Shown in pieces: positions 41,568 to 52,134 of a DNA stretch of 64,000 nucleotides. The notes beneath the pieces were generated by a model that saw only the letters and a list, made by a program, of their open reading frames with translations, had not been told where the DNA came from and did no database searches. This DNA comes from Bacteroidales bacterium UBA755 (GTDB lineage: Bacteria; Bacteroidota; Bacteroidia; Bacteroidales; UBA932), in contig DBKH01000067.1 in assembly GCA_002297815.1 (NCBI GenBank), positions 34,332 through 98,331 of the forward strand, in the 5' to 3' direction. How positions within the stretch are numbered: the stretch's first letter is position 1; each line of letters starts with the position of its first letter. Made by a program: the position numbers and the translations under genes.

Positions 41568-44009
41568 TTATCTTAATGTAGCACCGTACTCATTCTGGAA
41601 AGTAGAGAGCAGTTTCTTCATTATCCTCTCGACATCTTCATCGGTCAATGTTTTCTCAAGATCCTGAAGGACAAAGCCTAAAGCATACTGCTTCTTCCCG
41701 GCCGGAATCTTGTCACCACGATAGACATCAAACAATGTTACCTGCTTAAGGAGTTTCTTTCCAGCTTTGAATGAACTCTTGTAAAGATCAGCATAGCTGA
41801 CACTCTCATCAAGAAGGAGAGCAAGATCCCTCCTGACCTCAGGGAACTTAGGCATCTCTTTGAAAGCCACCTTGTCCCTTTTCACAAGCTGGAAGAGGGT
41901 GTTCCAGTTAATCTCAGCTGCGAACACTGGCTGACGGATGCCGAACTTTTTGGCGATAGCTGGAGAGACAGTGCCGAGGACAGCGAGCGGAAGGTGCTGA
42001 CCAGGAAGGGCGTAGGCGACACCTTCACTGAATATGTCAGCAGGAGCCGCAGTAGCTTCCATCTGGAAAAGATTGGCACCAAAACGTCTCAAAAGCAAAT
42101 CCACATAACCTTTCAGTTCGAAGAAGCTGCTCTTTCCCGGCTGGCTGTTCCATGACTTCTCCGGAGTTCCGGTCACGAACATAGAGAACGCTGGATGCTC
42201 CTCGTAGGAAGCCAAAGTCTTGCCGTCCATTTCAGGATTACGGCTATAGACAGAACCATATTCAAAGAGCTTCATCGAGGAAATCTGGCGGTTCAGATTG
42301 TAAGCAACAACCTCAAGACCACTGAATATGAGGGTTTGTCTCATCACATTCAGATCGGAACTCAAAGGGTTGACGATCGTAACGCTCTTTTCCTCCGGAT
42401 AAGTTGTCAGTCCCTTATAGTAGGCGCCCTTGGTGAGGGAGTTGTTCATTATCTCGACAAATCCGTTGGCTGCCAAGAAGTTGGAAATTCCGTTACGAAT
42501 AGCCTCCGGTTCTGGTGAAGGAGTGGCATTGACAGACATCTTCATGTGCTGAGGCAGGTCGATGTTGTTGTAGCCATAGATTCGCAGAATCTCCTCTACA
42601 ACATCACATTCTCTTGTGACATCGATCATGTAGGATGGTGCAGCAACCTTGGCTCCCCCTTCACGCTTCTCGATAAACTCGTAGGTGAGAGCGGAGAGGA
42701 TCTTCTCAATCGTGTCATGACCAATCTTCTTGCCTATGAATTTCTCAATGCGGTCATAGTCAAGGTCGATAACCTTTTTCTCGATTTTGGCCGGGTAAAA
42801 TTCCTCGATTCCACCAACAATTTCTCCACCGGCAACTTCTTGAATCAGAAGAGCGGCACGCTTGGCAGCATATTCATTGATTCCTGGATCGGCACCTCTT
42901 TCATAACGGAACGAGGCATCTGTCTGGAGAGTGTGTCTCTTGGATGTCTTGCGAATCGAGCCTGGATCGAAATAAGCACTCTCTACGAAGACATTCACAG
43001 TGTCTGCCTTCACACCGGAATTAATTCCTCCGAACACTCCAGCGATGCACATCGGACCGTCTGCGTTGGCGATAACGATGTCATCTGCTGAAAGTTTCCT
43101 TTCGACTTCGTCAAGTGTGACAATCTTTTCTCCCTCGGAGGCTCTCCTAACAATGACCTTTCCACCTATGATTTTGTCAGCATCAAATGTGTGGAGTGGT
43201 TGGCCGAGTTCAAAGAGAACAAAATTGGAGACATCTACCACATTGTCAATTGGTCTAAGGCCGATTGACATCAATTTCTTCTGAAGCCATTCCGGTGAAG
43301 GGCCAACCTTTACCCCCTTAATTGTGATTCCACAATAGCGCGGAGCAGCAGTCGCATCTTGGACCTCTACAGGGATACCCTTTCCCACACCCGGTTTCCA
43401 AGCATCTACCGAAGGGTACTTGAATGAGCAAGGAATATTATTGAGTGTCATCCATGCATAGAGGTCGCGAGCCACACCGATATGTGAGGCAGCGTCCACC
43501 CTGTTGGCTGTAATCTCATACTCAATGACGGCTTCAGTCTTGAGATGAAGATAGTCCTTGGCTGGAGTTCCTACAGGAGCATCTGCTGGAAGGACCTTGA
43601 TGCCTGCATGATCGTTGCCGATTCCGAGCTCATCCTCAGCGCAGATCATTCCGAACGACTCCACTCCACGAATTTTGGACTTCTTTATCTTGAAATCGCC
43701 CGGCAACACAGCACCGATTCTTGCAAACAGCACTTTCTGGCCGGCAGCCACGTTCGGAGCTCCGCAAACAACGGTAAGAGGTTCTCCCGTGCCATCGTTC
43801 ACCTTTGTGACATGAAGATGATCCGAATCAGGGTGAGCTTCACACTCAAGAACCTCAGCGACAACGACTCCAGCGAGTCCACCAGGGATTTCTTCCTGTT
43901 CCTCGACACCGTCAACCTCAATTCCTATAGCTGTCATAGCTTCCGCAATCTGCTGCGGAGTCAAGTCGGATTCAAGATAATCCTTAAGCCAATTGTAAGA
44001 AACTTTCAT
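41568..44009 (-). CDS. pheT: Phenylalanyl-tRNA synthetase beta subunit
   Basis: 813 residues, full bacterial length. With the alpha subunit (not in the window) it charges tRNA-Phe. Domains in order: N-terminal oligonucleotide-binding EMAP-like domain (~40-155, LTVVCGAPNVAAGQKVLFA), B3/B4 editing domain (~210-375), B5 domain (~400-470), synthetase-like core, and C-terminal FDX-ACB anticodon-binding domain (~715-813, PKFPEVRRDLALLLDE). All parts look intact. It follows ftsY by 11 bases. Confidence 0.97.
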   Translation of the reverse strand: MKVSYNWLKDYLESDLTPQQIAEAMTAIGIEVDGVEEQEEIPGGLAGVVVAEVLECEAHPDSDHLHVTKVNDGTGEPLTVVCGAPNVAAGQKVLFARIGAVLPGDFKIKKSKIRGVESFGMICAEDELGIGNDHAGIKVLPADAPVGTPAKDYLHLKTEAVIEYEITANRVDAASHIGVARDLYAWMTLNNIPCSFKYPSVDAWKPGVGKGIPVEVQDATAAPRYCGITIKGVKVGPSPEWLQKKLMSIGLRPIDNVVDVSNFVLFELGQPLHTFDADKIIGGKVIVRRASEGEKIVTLDEVERKLSADDIVIANADGPMCIAGVFGGINSGVKADTVNVFVESAYFDPGSIRKTSKRHTLQTDASFRYERGADPGINEYAAKRAALLIQEVAGGEIVGGIEEFYPAKIEKKVIDLDYDRIEKFIGKKIGHDTIEKILSALTYEFIEKREGGAKVAAPSYMIDVTRECDVVEEILRIYGYNNIDLPQHMKMSVNATPSPEPEAIRNGISNFLAANGFVEIMNNSLTKGAYYKGLTTYPEEKSVTIVNPLSSDLNVMRQTLIFSGLEVVAYNLNRQISSMKLFEYGSVYSRNPEMDGKTLASYEEHPAFSMFVTGTPEKSWNSQPGKSSFFELKGYVDLLLRRFGANLFQMEATAAPADIFSEGVAYALPGQHLPLAVLGTVSPAIAKKFGIRQPVFAAEINWNTLFQLVKRDKVAFKEMPKFPEVRRDLALLLDESVSYADLYKSSFKAGKKLLKQVTLFDVYRGDKIPAGKKQYALGFVLQDLEKTLTDEDVERIMKKLLSTFQNEYGATLR

Positions 44010-44020
44010 ATTATATGATT

Positions 44021-44953
44021 TTATTTTTCAATATCTTCCTTAGAAAACAATGAACTAACGAACTCTTTCTTGTCGAAGACTTTAAGGTCATCGATACCTT
44101 CACCGATGCCTATAAACTTGACAGGGACTTTCAACTGATCAACAATTCCGATGACAACTCCACCTTTCGCGGTTCCGTCAAGTTTGGTAATGGCCAAGGA
44201 GGTGATGTCCGTTGCACGGGAAAATTCCTTAGCTTGTTGATAAGCATTTTGTCCAGTTGAGGCATCCAGCACGAGAAGCACTTCATGAGGTGCATCAGGG
44301 ATGACTTTACGCATTACGTTACGGATTTTTGTCAACTCATTCATGAGGTCAATCCGGTTGTGGAGCCGTCCCGCAGTGTCGATAAGGACAACATCAGCAC
44401 CTTTTGCTACAGCCGAGTTCACCGTGTCGAAAGCCACAGAAGCTGGATCTGAGCCCATTCCCTGCTTGACGATTTCCACACCGGCTCGGTCTGCCCAGAT
44501 CTGAAGTTGGTCAACGGCAGCAGCTCGAAATGTGTCAGCAGCTCCAATCATCACCTTCTTGCCCATGGCCTTATAACGAGCAGCAAGCTTGCCTATGGTT
44601 GTGGTCTTACCTACTCCGTTCACCCCAACAACCATAACCACAAGCGGCTTTTTAGTTAGATCAAACGGCTCCTTCGGAGACTCCTCACCATCGACATTCA
44701 TCAGAACACCAATCTCGTCTCGGAGCATGCCTACAAGTTCATCAAAAGACATGTACTTGTCCTTGCTAACTCTTTCCTCAAGACTATCTACAACTTTCAG
44801 TGTGGTGTCCACGCCCATGTCCGAGGCCACGAGAGCTTCCTCAATGGCATCAAGGACGCTGTCGTCAACCTTGGATTTGCCGATTATAGACCGCGAAAGC
44901 CTCTGGAAGAAGCCCTCTTTCGTCTTCTTGACTCCTCTGTCAAACAATCCCAT
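44021..44953 (-). CDS. ftsY: Signal recognition particle receptor FtsY
   Basis: 310 residues, the short form without a long acidic A domain. It docks SRP-ribosome complexes at the inner membrane. The NG GTPase shows G1 GVNGVGKTTTIGKLAARY near residue 115, DTAGRLHNRIDLM (G3), TKLDGTAKGGV (G4) and GIGEGIDDLKVFD at the end. An amphipathic N-terminus (GLFDRGVKKTKEGFFQRL) likely binds membrane. It begins beyond the terminator that follows DUF4295, so some read-through or its own promoter is needed. Confidence 0.97.
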   Translation of the reverse strand: MGLFDRGVKKTKEGFFQRLSRSIIGKSKVDDSVLDAIEEALVASDMGVDTTLKVVDSLEERVSKDKYMSFDELVGMLRDEIGVLMNVDGEESPKEPFDLTKKPLVVMVVGVNGVGKTTTIGKLAARYKAMGKKVMIGAADTFRAAAVDQLQIWADRAGVEIVKQGMGSDPASVAFDTVNSAVAKGADVVLIDTAGRLHNRIDLMNELTKIRNVMRKVIPDAPHEVLLVLDASTGQNAYQQAKEFSRATDITSLAITKLDGTAKGGVVIGIVDQLKVPVKFIGIGEGIDDLKVFDKKEFVSSLFSKEDIEK

Positions 44954-45021
44954 AACGTTATCATTTGTAAACTTACAAAATTAATAAAAACCGAGCGCAA
45001 TGTGAAATTTATTTCAACACA

Positions 45022-45055
45022 AAGAGCGCAGGCGGTAAATTCCGTCTGCGCTCTT
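45022..45055 (-). terminator. Terminator of the rpmB-rpmG-DUF4295 unit
   Basis: AAGAGCGCAGGCGG pairs with CCGTCTGCGCTCTT (one G-T wobble) around a six-base loop, 21 bases past the DUF4295 stop on the minus strand, followed by TTTGTG. Confidence 0.75.
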
Positions 45056-45075
45056 AATATCATAATCACGGAAAA

Positions 45076-45237
45076 TTACTTTTTGTCCGCGAAGAAATCC
45101 TTTGTCTTCTCAGCCTCAACTAGAAGTTCAGTGAAGATGTAAGCTCCGGTCTTTGGTGACTTGTCCATACGGATGCACTTCACCATGCTCTTTGCGCCAG
45201 CTTTGGCGGCGAATGTAGCGACTGCTTTCTTTGCCAT
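45076..45237 (-). CDS. DUF4295-family small basic protein
   Basis: 53 residues. It reads MAKKAVATFAAKAGAKSMVK, then CIRMDKSPKTGAYIFTELLV and a tail ending FFADKK. This matches DUF4295, a short basic Bacteroidota protein always found after L28 and L33; its place suggests a ribosome-associated role, which is unproven. It starts 17 bases after the rpmG stop and ends just before a terminator. Confidence 0.9.
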   Translation of the reverse strand: MAKKAVATFAAKAGAKSMVKCIRMDKSPKTGAYIFTELLVEAEKTKDFFADKK

Positions 45238-45254
45238 AGTCTATATCTCCAAAA

Positions 45255-45443
45255 TTACTTGATTTCACGATGAACTGTCACCTTGTGGAGGTAAGGATTG
45301 TACTTCTTGCGCTCCAAACGCTCAGGTGTGTTCTTTTTGTTCTTGGTTGTGATGTACCTTGAGATACCTGGAACACCGCTTGCTTTCTGCTCAGTGCATT
45401 CGAGGATGACCTGCACCCTGTTTCCTTTTGCTTTCTTTGCCAT
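45255..45443 (-). CDS. rpmG: 50S ribosomal protein L33
   Basis: 62 residues. MAKKAKGNRVQVILECTEQK, then GISRYITTKNKKNTPERLER and the C-terminal YNPYLHKVTVHREIK are typical of L33. Only one of the usual zinc cysteines remains (LECTEQ), so this is a zinc-independent (C-minus) form. It lies between rpmB and the DUF4295 gene. Confidence 0.97.
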   Translation of the reverse strand: MAKKAKGNRVQVILECTEQKASGVPGISRYITTKNKKNTPERLERKKYNPYLHKVTVHREIK

Positions 45444-45456
45444 AACTCAATAGATT

Positions 45457-45699
45457 TTAAACAAGGCCGACATATCCTTTAGCCTGTGCCTCTCTGAGAG
45501 CAGCGTCAAGGCCTTTCTTCTCGATGGTTCTCATTCCTTTGCAGGAAACCTTCAATGTGATGAATCTCTGCTCAGCCTCAGACCAGAACTTCTTGGTCTT
45601 GAGGTTGAGGGCGAACTCGCGCTTAGTGCGAAGCTTTGAGTGAGCGACATTGTTGCCGATCATTCTCTTTCGTCCTGTGATTTGACAAACTTTTGCCAT
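45457..45699 (-). CDS. rpmB: 50S ribosomal protein L28
   Basis: 80 residues, normal length. MAKVCQITGRKRMIGNNVAH and FWSEAEQRFITLKVSCKGMR are clear L28 signatures, and KKGLDAALREA ends the protein. It has few cysteines, consistent with a zinc-free form. It is the first gene of the L28-L33-DUF4295 unit, behind a TAATTTTG element. Confidence 0.97.
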   Translation of the reverse strand: MAKVCQITGRKRMIGNNVAHSKLRTKREFALNLKTKKFWSEAEQRFITLKVSCKGMRTIEKKGLDAALREAQAKGYVGLV

Positions 45700-45722
45700 G
45701 ATATTTTACTTTTTTATTGATT

Positions 45723-45730
45723 CAAAATTA
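45723..45730 (-). promoter_or_regulatory. -7 element of rpmB
   Basis: TAATTTTG on the minus strand, 23 bases before the start codon; no well-spaced -33 element. Confidence 0.45.
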
Positions 45731-45777
45731 ATTGCGGGTTGCAAATTTCGCTCTAAATTTTCAGAATCGCAAATAAT

Positions 45778-47124
45778 TCAGACAAATTTAAAGAATCTGC
45801 GCCACCGTATGTTGTTAGGAAACTTACGACTCGCATCAGTTGAAAGCCAAACCATTGCAGGCCTTCCAACTATGTGGTCCTCAGGAACGAATCCCCAGTA
45901 CCTTGAGTCAAGGGAATTGTGCCTGTTGTCTCCCATCATGAAATAGTAATCCATCTCGAAAGTGTAGCTTGAAACTTCCTTTCCATCAATGAATATCTTT
46001 CCGTCAGCACCTATCCTCAATTCATGTCCCTCATAAGCCGAGATAATCCTCTCATAAAGCGGAAGGTTTTCCAAAGTGAGAGTTACCGAAGCGCCTTTCT
46101 TTGGAATCCAAATCGGACCGTAATAGTCACGGGTCCAACCAGTATTCTCTGTAAATGGGAATAGACTGAGGTAAGAGTCAGGGAAATCTGGTGGATAAAC
46201 ATCCAAATTCGGTTCTACACTGACTATGGAAGGAATCTTTCCAATCTCATCAAGCATGCTCTTGGTCAGAGGCATGGCCGGATAACCAGGCAAACTTCCA
46301 TCAAAGTAGAGCTCATCCAGATTGAGTCCCATTTTCTCAAGAGTTCTTGAATTGATCTTTCCTCCAGAAGTGACTACAGTGTAGGACAACTGAACACCAG
46401 GATAGACCTCTTGCTTAGTGCCATTGGTATAGACAAGACCATCTATGACGGAGAGAGAATCCCCCGGAAGGGCAACACATCTCTTAACGTAGTGATCTTT
46501 CTTATCGACAGGACGAACCTTAATCGGGCCTCCATTGGCCAAAGCAAAGTCTTTACCTGCTCTTCTGACCCAAGTGTGGTAATCTTCGGACGGGAAACGG
46601 GACAAAACCGTGTCTCCATCAGGGAAGTTGAACACCACATAATCACCTCTTCTGACATTTCTAAGTCCTCTCAAGCGACGATAGTCATTCTGAATCAGTG
46701 TCGAATACGACTCTTTTCCAAAGATAACATTGTGCGTGAACGGAATAGAAAGCGGAGTTTGAGGAACCTTAGGTCCAAAAGTCAGTTTGCTGACAAAGAG
46801 ATGATCCCCAGTAAAAAGGGAACTCTCCATTGAAGATGAAGGAATCTTGAAGGCTTGGAAAAAGAAAATATTGATGAAAGTCACGACCACGACTGCGAAT
46901 ATGATCGCATCTAGCCAATCCAACCATGGATTACGTTTTTCCCCTTCCTTGTACTCTTTCTTCCAGAACATCCATTTCACCTTGTGAGTGATGTGATGGT
47001 CGAAGATAACAGCAAGACCGAAGAGCCACCAATAATTTCCGAGCCAAATCACCCATAGTACATAGAGAACAGACCAAAAGCCCATTCTTACCCACTTGTT
47101 GTGATATGTCTCCTTCAAGCTCAC
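45778..47124 (-). CDS. lepB: Signal peptidase I
   Basis: 448 residues starting at GTG 47124; no ATG lies upstream before the rplT stop. It cleaves signal peptides of exported proteins at the inner membrane. N-terminal helices precede FKIPSSSMESSLFTGDHLFV, which carries the catalytic Ser near residue 97. The catalytic Lys region is within DHYVKRCVALPGDSLSV, and the late box GDNRHNSLDSRYWGFVP is near 405. A large insertion of about 170 residues separates the boxes, as is usual in Bacteroidota. Ten bases follow the rplT stop. Confidence 0.95.
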   Translation of the reverse strand: MSLKETYHNKWVRMGFWSVLYVLWVIWLGNYWWLFGLAVIFDHHITHKVKWMFWKKEYKEGEKRNPWLDWLDAIIFAVVVVTFINIFFFQAFKIPSSSMESSLFTGDHLFVSKLTFGPKVPQTPLSIPFTHNVIFGKESYSTLIQNDYRRLRGLRNVRRGDYVVFNFPDGDTVLSRFPSEDYHTWVRRAGKDFALANGGPIKVRPVDKKDHYVKRCVALPGDSLSVIDGLVYTNGTKQEVYPGVQLSYTVVTSGGKINSRTLEKMGLNLDELYFDGSLPGYPAMPLTKSMLDEIGKIPSIVSVEPNLDVYPPDFPDSYLSLFPFTENTGWTRDYYGPIWIPKKGASVTLTLENLPLYERIISAYEGHELRIGADGKIFIDGKEVSSYTFEMDYYFMMGDNRHNSLDSRYWGFVPEDHIVGRPAMVWLSTDASRKFPNNIRWRRFFKFV

Positions 47125-47134
47125 TTTTCAGACA

Positions 47135-47479
47135 CTATTTTACAGAATTGACGATTGCTTCAAACGCCTGAGGATTGTTCATAGCGAGGTCAGCGAGAAC
47201 CTTACGGTTGAGACCGATGTTCTGCTTGGCGAGTTTGCCCATGAACTGAGAGTAGGAGATGCCATACTGACGAGCAGCGGCATTGATTCTCTGGATCCAA
47301 AGGGCGCGGAATGTGCGCTTCTTGGCCTTACGGTCACGATAAGCGTAGGTAAGACCTTTCTCGTAGGTGTTCTTCGCTACAGTCCAGACATTTTTCCTTG
47401 AAAGGAAATTACCGCGGGTTCTCTTGAGAATCTTCTTGCGGCGAGCCCTTGAGGCTACTGAATTAACTGATCTTGGCAT
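47135..47479 (-). CDS. rplT: 50S ribosomal protein L20
   Basis: 114 residues. MPRSVNSVASRARRKKILKR and the RDRKAKKRTFRALWIQRINA segment are standard L20. It binds 23S rRNA early in assembly and in many bacteria represses its own operon. It sits in the conserved infC-rpmI-rplT order, 78 bases after rpmI. Confidence 0.97.
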   Translation of the reverse strand: MPRSVNSVASRARRKKILKRTRGNFLSRKNVWTVAKNTYEKGLTYAYRDRKAKKRTFRALWIQRINAAARQYGISYSQFMGKLAKQNIGLNRKVLADLAMNNPQAFEAIVNSVK

Positions 47480-47557
47480 AAATTGATCTTTTTCCGGAGG
47501 CAGTGACCGCCTTGAGGCGATTCTTTTCTACTGCGTTCCAAGTTAAACATTAAAAAA

Positions 47558-47752
47558 CTACAGGACCAGAAGCTCTTTTACTCTCTTCACGTCATCCTGA
47601 TGGAGGATAGCGAAGTGGTCAAGATTTCTCTTACGCTTCTTGGTTTTCTTGGTGAGGATGTGGCTGTGATAAGCGTGCTTCCTCTTGATTTTTCCCGATC
47701 CGGTAAGCGTGAAGCGCTTTTTGGCACCGGAGTTGGTTTTAAGCTTTGCCAT
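47558..47752 (-). CDS. rpmI: 50S ribosomal protein L35
   Basis: 64 residues. MAKLKTNSGAKKRFTLTGSG and KIKRKHAYHSHILTKKTKKR are clear L35 signatures. It lies between infC and rplT in the usual order, 45 bases after infC. Confidence 0.97.
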   Translation of the reverse strand: MAKLKTNSGAKKRFTLTGSGKIKRKHAYHSHILTKKTKKRKRNLDHFAILHQDDVKRVKELLVL

Positions 47753-47797
47753 TGTTTTAAAAATTAAACGTTAATATTGTTCTCCGCACCTAGCGGA

Positions 47798-48430
47798 TTA
47801 CTTTTTCTTAATAGGAGCGATCATCATCGTCATTCGCTTTCCTTCCAGAGTCGGCATGTTCTCTGCCCTGCCATATTCCTCAAGTTCAACTGCAAATCGA
47901 AGGAGTTGCTTTTCACCCTGCTCAGCAAACATGATTGAACGACCGCGGAAGAATATTGAAGCCTTAACTTTCGAGCCTTCTTCAAGGAACTCCTGTGCGT
48001 GCTTGAGTTTAAACTGAAAGTCGTGCTCATCTGTATTTGGCCCGAAGCGGATTTCCTTGATGACAACCTTGGAGGCATTCTGCTTCATTTCCTTGGCCTT
48101 TTTCCTCTGTTGGTAGAGGTACTTCTGGTAGTCAAGGATCTTGCAGACAGGAGGATCTGCCTTGGCACTGATCTCAACAAGATCGAGCTCAAGCTCGTCC
48201 GCCATCTTCAAGGCTTTGGAAATAGGATAAATTCCCGGTTCCGCAATGTTATCACCGACCAAACGTACCTGTGATGCGGTGATCTCCTCGTTGATGTTCA
48301 ATTCATCATCCGCTTTCTGACGGACGAAAGGACGCGGTCCACGTGCTCCTGCTGGTCTTGGACCTGCGCTTGGTCTGAATGCGGTGGCTGGTTTAGGGCC
48401 TCCGTAGTGTGGTTTCGGCTTGTAAGGCAT
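47798..48430 (-). CDS. infC: Translation initiation factor IF-3
   Basis: 210 residues from ATG 48430. The first ~45 residues are a Pro/Arg/Gly-rich extension (PKPHYGGPKPATAFRPSAGP) not part of the common IF-3 core. The core starts at LNINEEITASQVRLVGDN; the linker is rich in Lys (YLYQQRKKAKEMKQNASK), and the C-domain has EIRFGPNTDEHDFQFKL and FRGRSIMF. IF-3 checks the start codon on the 30S subunit. It lies 60 bases downstream of thrS. Confidence 0.96.
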   Translation of the reverse strand: MPYKPKPHYGGPKPATAFRPSAGPRPAGARGPRPFVRQKADDELNINEEITASQVRLVGDNIAEPGIYPISKALKMADELELDLVEISAKADPPVCKILDYQKYLYQQRKKAKEMKQNASKVVIKEIRFGPNTDEHDFQFKLKHAQEFLEEGSKVKASIFFRGRSIMFAEQGEKQLLRFAVELEEYGRAENMPTLEGKRMTMMIAPIKKK

Positions 48431-48490
48431 TCTGCTCTGTTTAAAACTCTCCTATAATATTATTAAAAAACTTTTGCCGCAGACTCATCA

Positions 48491-50449
<1,959 letters not shown>

Positions 50450-50531
50450 AAATAAACTAAAATAAATTGGTCTGACCAGTATTTACAGACCAAGTACTTG
50501 AACTTGGCCAGCCATATTATTAGCCAAGGGG

Positions 50532-50539
50532 CAAAGATA
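50532..50539 (-). promoter_or_regulatory. -7 element of thrS
   Basis: TATCTTTG on the minus strand, 82 bases before the start codon, leaving a leader that could hold translational control. Confidence 0.5.
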
Positions 50540-50552
50540 CGAAATATTTTGC

Positions 50553-50560
50553 TATTTTTG
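50553..50560 (+). promoter_or_regulatory. -7 element of the DUF4199 gene
   Basis: TATTTTTG fits TAnnTTTG, 24 bases before the ATG. It lies 13 bases from the divergent thrS element. Confidence 0.5.
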
Positions 50561-50584
50561 CATAAATATTAAAGCGATAGAGCG

Positions 50585-51160
50585 ATGAAAAAAGAGTTTT
50601 CGTCTAGTGTTTCATGGAACAATGCTGCTGTGTCCGGACTTGTTATGGCCATAGCCACAATCATTCTCGACTATCTGCCAACATTGGCATTGGCAATAGG
50701 AATAAATGGGTTCTTCGGCAGTTTTGTTCTGTTTCTAATCAAGATTGCAAAGATTGTTGCCTGCATCTACGTGTTCCGCTTGTTGATGCTGCGTTTCTTC
50801 AACTCTTATAAGGTTGACTACACGCGGTTTCAGCGTTACGGCCTAAAGTTGGCTTTATTCTCGTCCATCTTGGTTGCCGGATTTTCTATTCTCCAAATGC
50901 TTGTCATCAGCCCGGAGACCATGACTCAGGTAATTCAAGAAGTCCAAAGTTCTTACCAGAATCTAATGGATTCCAACACAATGGCTGCAATGGAGAAAAT
51001 GCTGTCGAAACTCCCTGTTATAACATTCTTCTTCTCACTAATCTACTGCTACCTTTGGGGCTGGATTCTTTCAACCACCTTTGCCAGAAGGCTTTTCCCT
51101 GTAGATCAGTTCGGAGAGCGACCACGGAACGACCAAAACAACGACAACAATAACCTCTGA
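50585..51160 (+). CDS. DUF4199-family membrane protein
   Basis: 191 residues with four predicted membrane helices (about 12-32, 38-62, 82-105 and 138-160) and a polar Asn/Asp-rich tail. The pattern and the position directly before a GT2 glycosyltransferase gene match DUF4199, a Bacteroidota family of unknown function that regularly pairs with this glycosyltransferase. It may assist lipid-linked sugar transfer, which is inferred only from the pairing (five bases between the genes). Confidence 0.8.
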   Translation: MKKEFSSSVSWNNAAVSGLVMAIATIILDYLPTLALAIGINGFFGSFVLFLIKIAKIVACIYVFRLLMLRFFNSYKVDYTRFQRYGLKLALFSSILVAGFSILQMLVISPETMTQVIQEVQSSYQNLMDSNTMAAMEKMLSKLPVITFFFSLIYCYLWGWILSTTFARRLFPVDQFGERPRNDQNNDNNNL

Positions 51161-51165
51161 TTCTC

Positions 51166-52131
51166 ATGGAATATTCAAAAGATCTCTCAATTATAATTCC
51201 TCTTCTGAACGAAGAAGAGTCCCTCCCAGAACTTCTGGCGTGGATCAGAAGCGTGATGAACGCCAATGGGTATGAATATGAAGTCCTCTTCATCGATGAC
51301 GGCAGCACCGATGGCTCGTGGGCAAAGATTCAGGAACTTTCCAAAGGCGATGAAAGAATCAAAGGAATATCCTTCCGTCGCAACTATGGTAAGTCAGCGG
51401 CCCTCTACGAAGGTTTTGCAAAGGCTGAGGGAAGAGTTGTCGTCACGATGGACGCGGACTTGCAGGACTCACCGGAGGAGATCCCGGAGATGTACCGGAT
51501 GGTCACAGAGGAAGGCTTCGATGTTGTCTCTGGGTGGAAGCAGCATCGTCAGGACAACAAACTGACCAAGAACCTTCCTTCTAAATTGTACAACGCAACT
51601 GCCCGCTGGATAACAGGAATCAAGCTGCACGACATGAACTGCGGCCTTAAAGCCTACAAGAACGAGGTTGTCAAGAACATCGAGGTCTATGGTGAGATGC
51701 ACAGGTACATCCCGTATTTGGCGAAGAACGCTGGATTCGGAAAGATCACCGAGAAACCTGTCCATCATCAGAAGAGAAAGTACGGGAAGAGTAAGTTTGG
51801 TCTTGAACGGTTCGTCAACGGTTTTCTAGACCTACTCTCATTATGGTTTCTAAGCACCTTCGGCAAGAAGCCGATGCATTTTTTCGGATTCTCAGGCCTG
51901 CTGATGTTTCTTGTTGGTTTTGTGATGACGATTTGGATAATCGTAGCCAAACTCATCCATCAAGCACAAGGAGTACATTTCAGGGCTGTCACTGATCAGC
52001 CACTTTTCTACCTTGCAATTCTTGCAGTCATCCTCGGTGTGATGTTGTTCCTCGCTGGGTTCATCTGCGAGATGGTTTCCCGCAATTCACCTGAGAGGAA
52101 CAAGTACAACATCAAGGACACCATCGACTGA
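51166..52131 (+). CDS. Family 2 glycosyltransferase, polyprenyl-phosphate sugar type
   Basis: 321 residues. The GT-A domain (1-230) has IIPLLNEEESLPELLAW, FIDDGSTDGSW and VTMDADLQDSPEEIPEM, the nucleotide and metal sites of dolichol/undecaprenyl-phosphate mannose or glucose synthases. Two C-terminal helices (~235-262 and ~280-303) anchor it as in GtrB/ArnC-like enzymes. It probably moves a sugar to undecaprenyl phosphate on the cytoplasmic face. The sugar is not determined. It is paired with the DUF4199 gene. Confidence 0.9.
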   Translation: MEYSKDLSIIIPLLNEEESLPELLAWIRSVMNANGYEYEVLFIDDGSTDGSWAKIQELSKGDERIKGISFRRNYGKSAALYEGFAKAEGRVVVTMDADLQDSPEEIPEMYRMVTEEGFDVVSGWKQHRQDNKLTKNLPSKLYNATARWITGIKLHDMNCGLKAYKNEVVKNIEVYGEMHRYIPYLAKNAGFGKITEKPVHHQKRKYGKSKFGLERFVNGFLDLLSLWFLSTFGKKPMHFFGFSGLLMFLVGFVMTIWIIVAKLIHQAQGVHFRAVTDQPLFYLAILAVILGVMLFLAGFICEMVSRNSPERNKYNIKDTID

Positions 52132-52134
52132 TCA

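Noticed and set aside
42546..43091. 181-codon frame opposite pheT
   Set aside because: Antisense to conserved pheT domains, with no motif or promoter.
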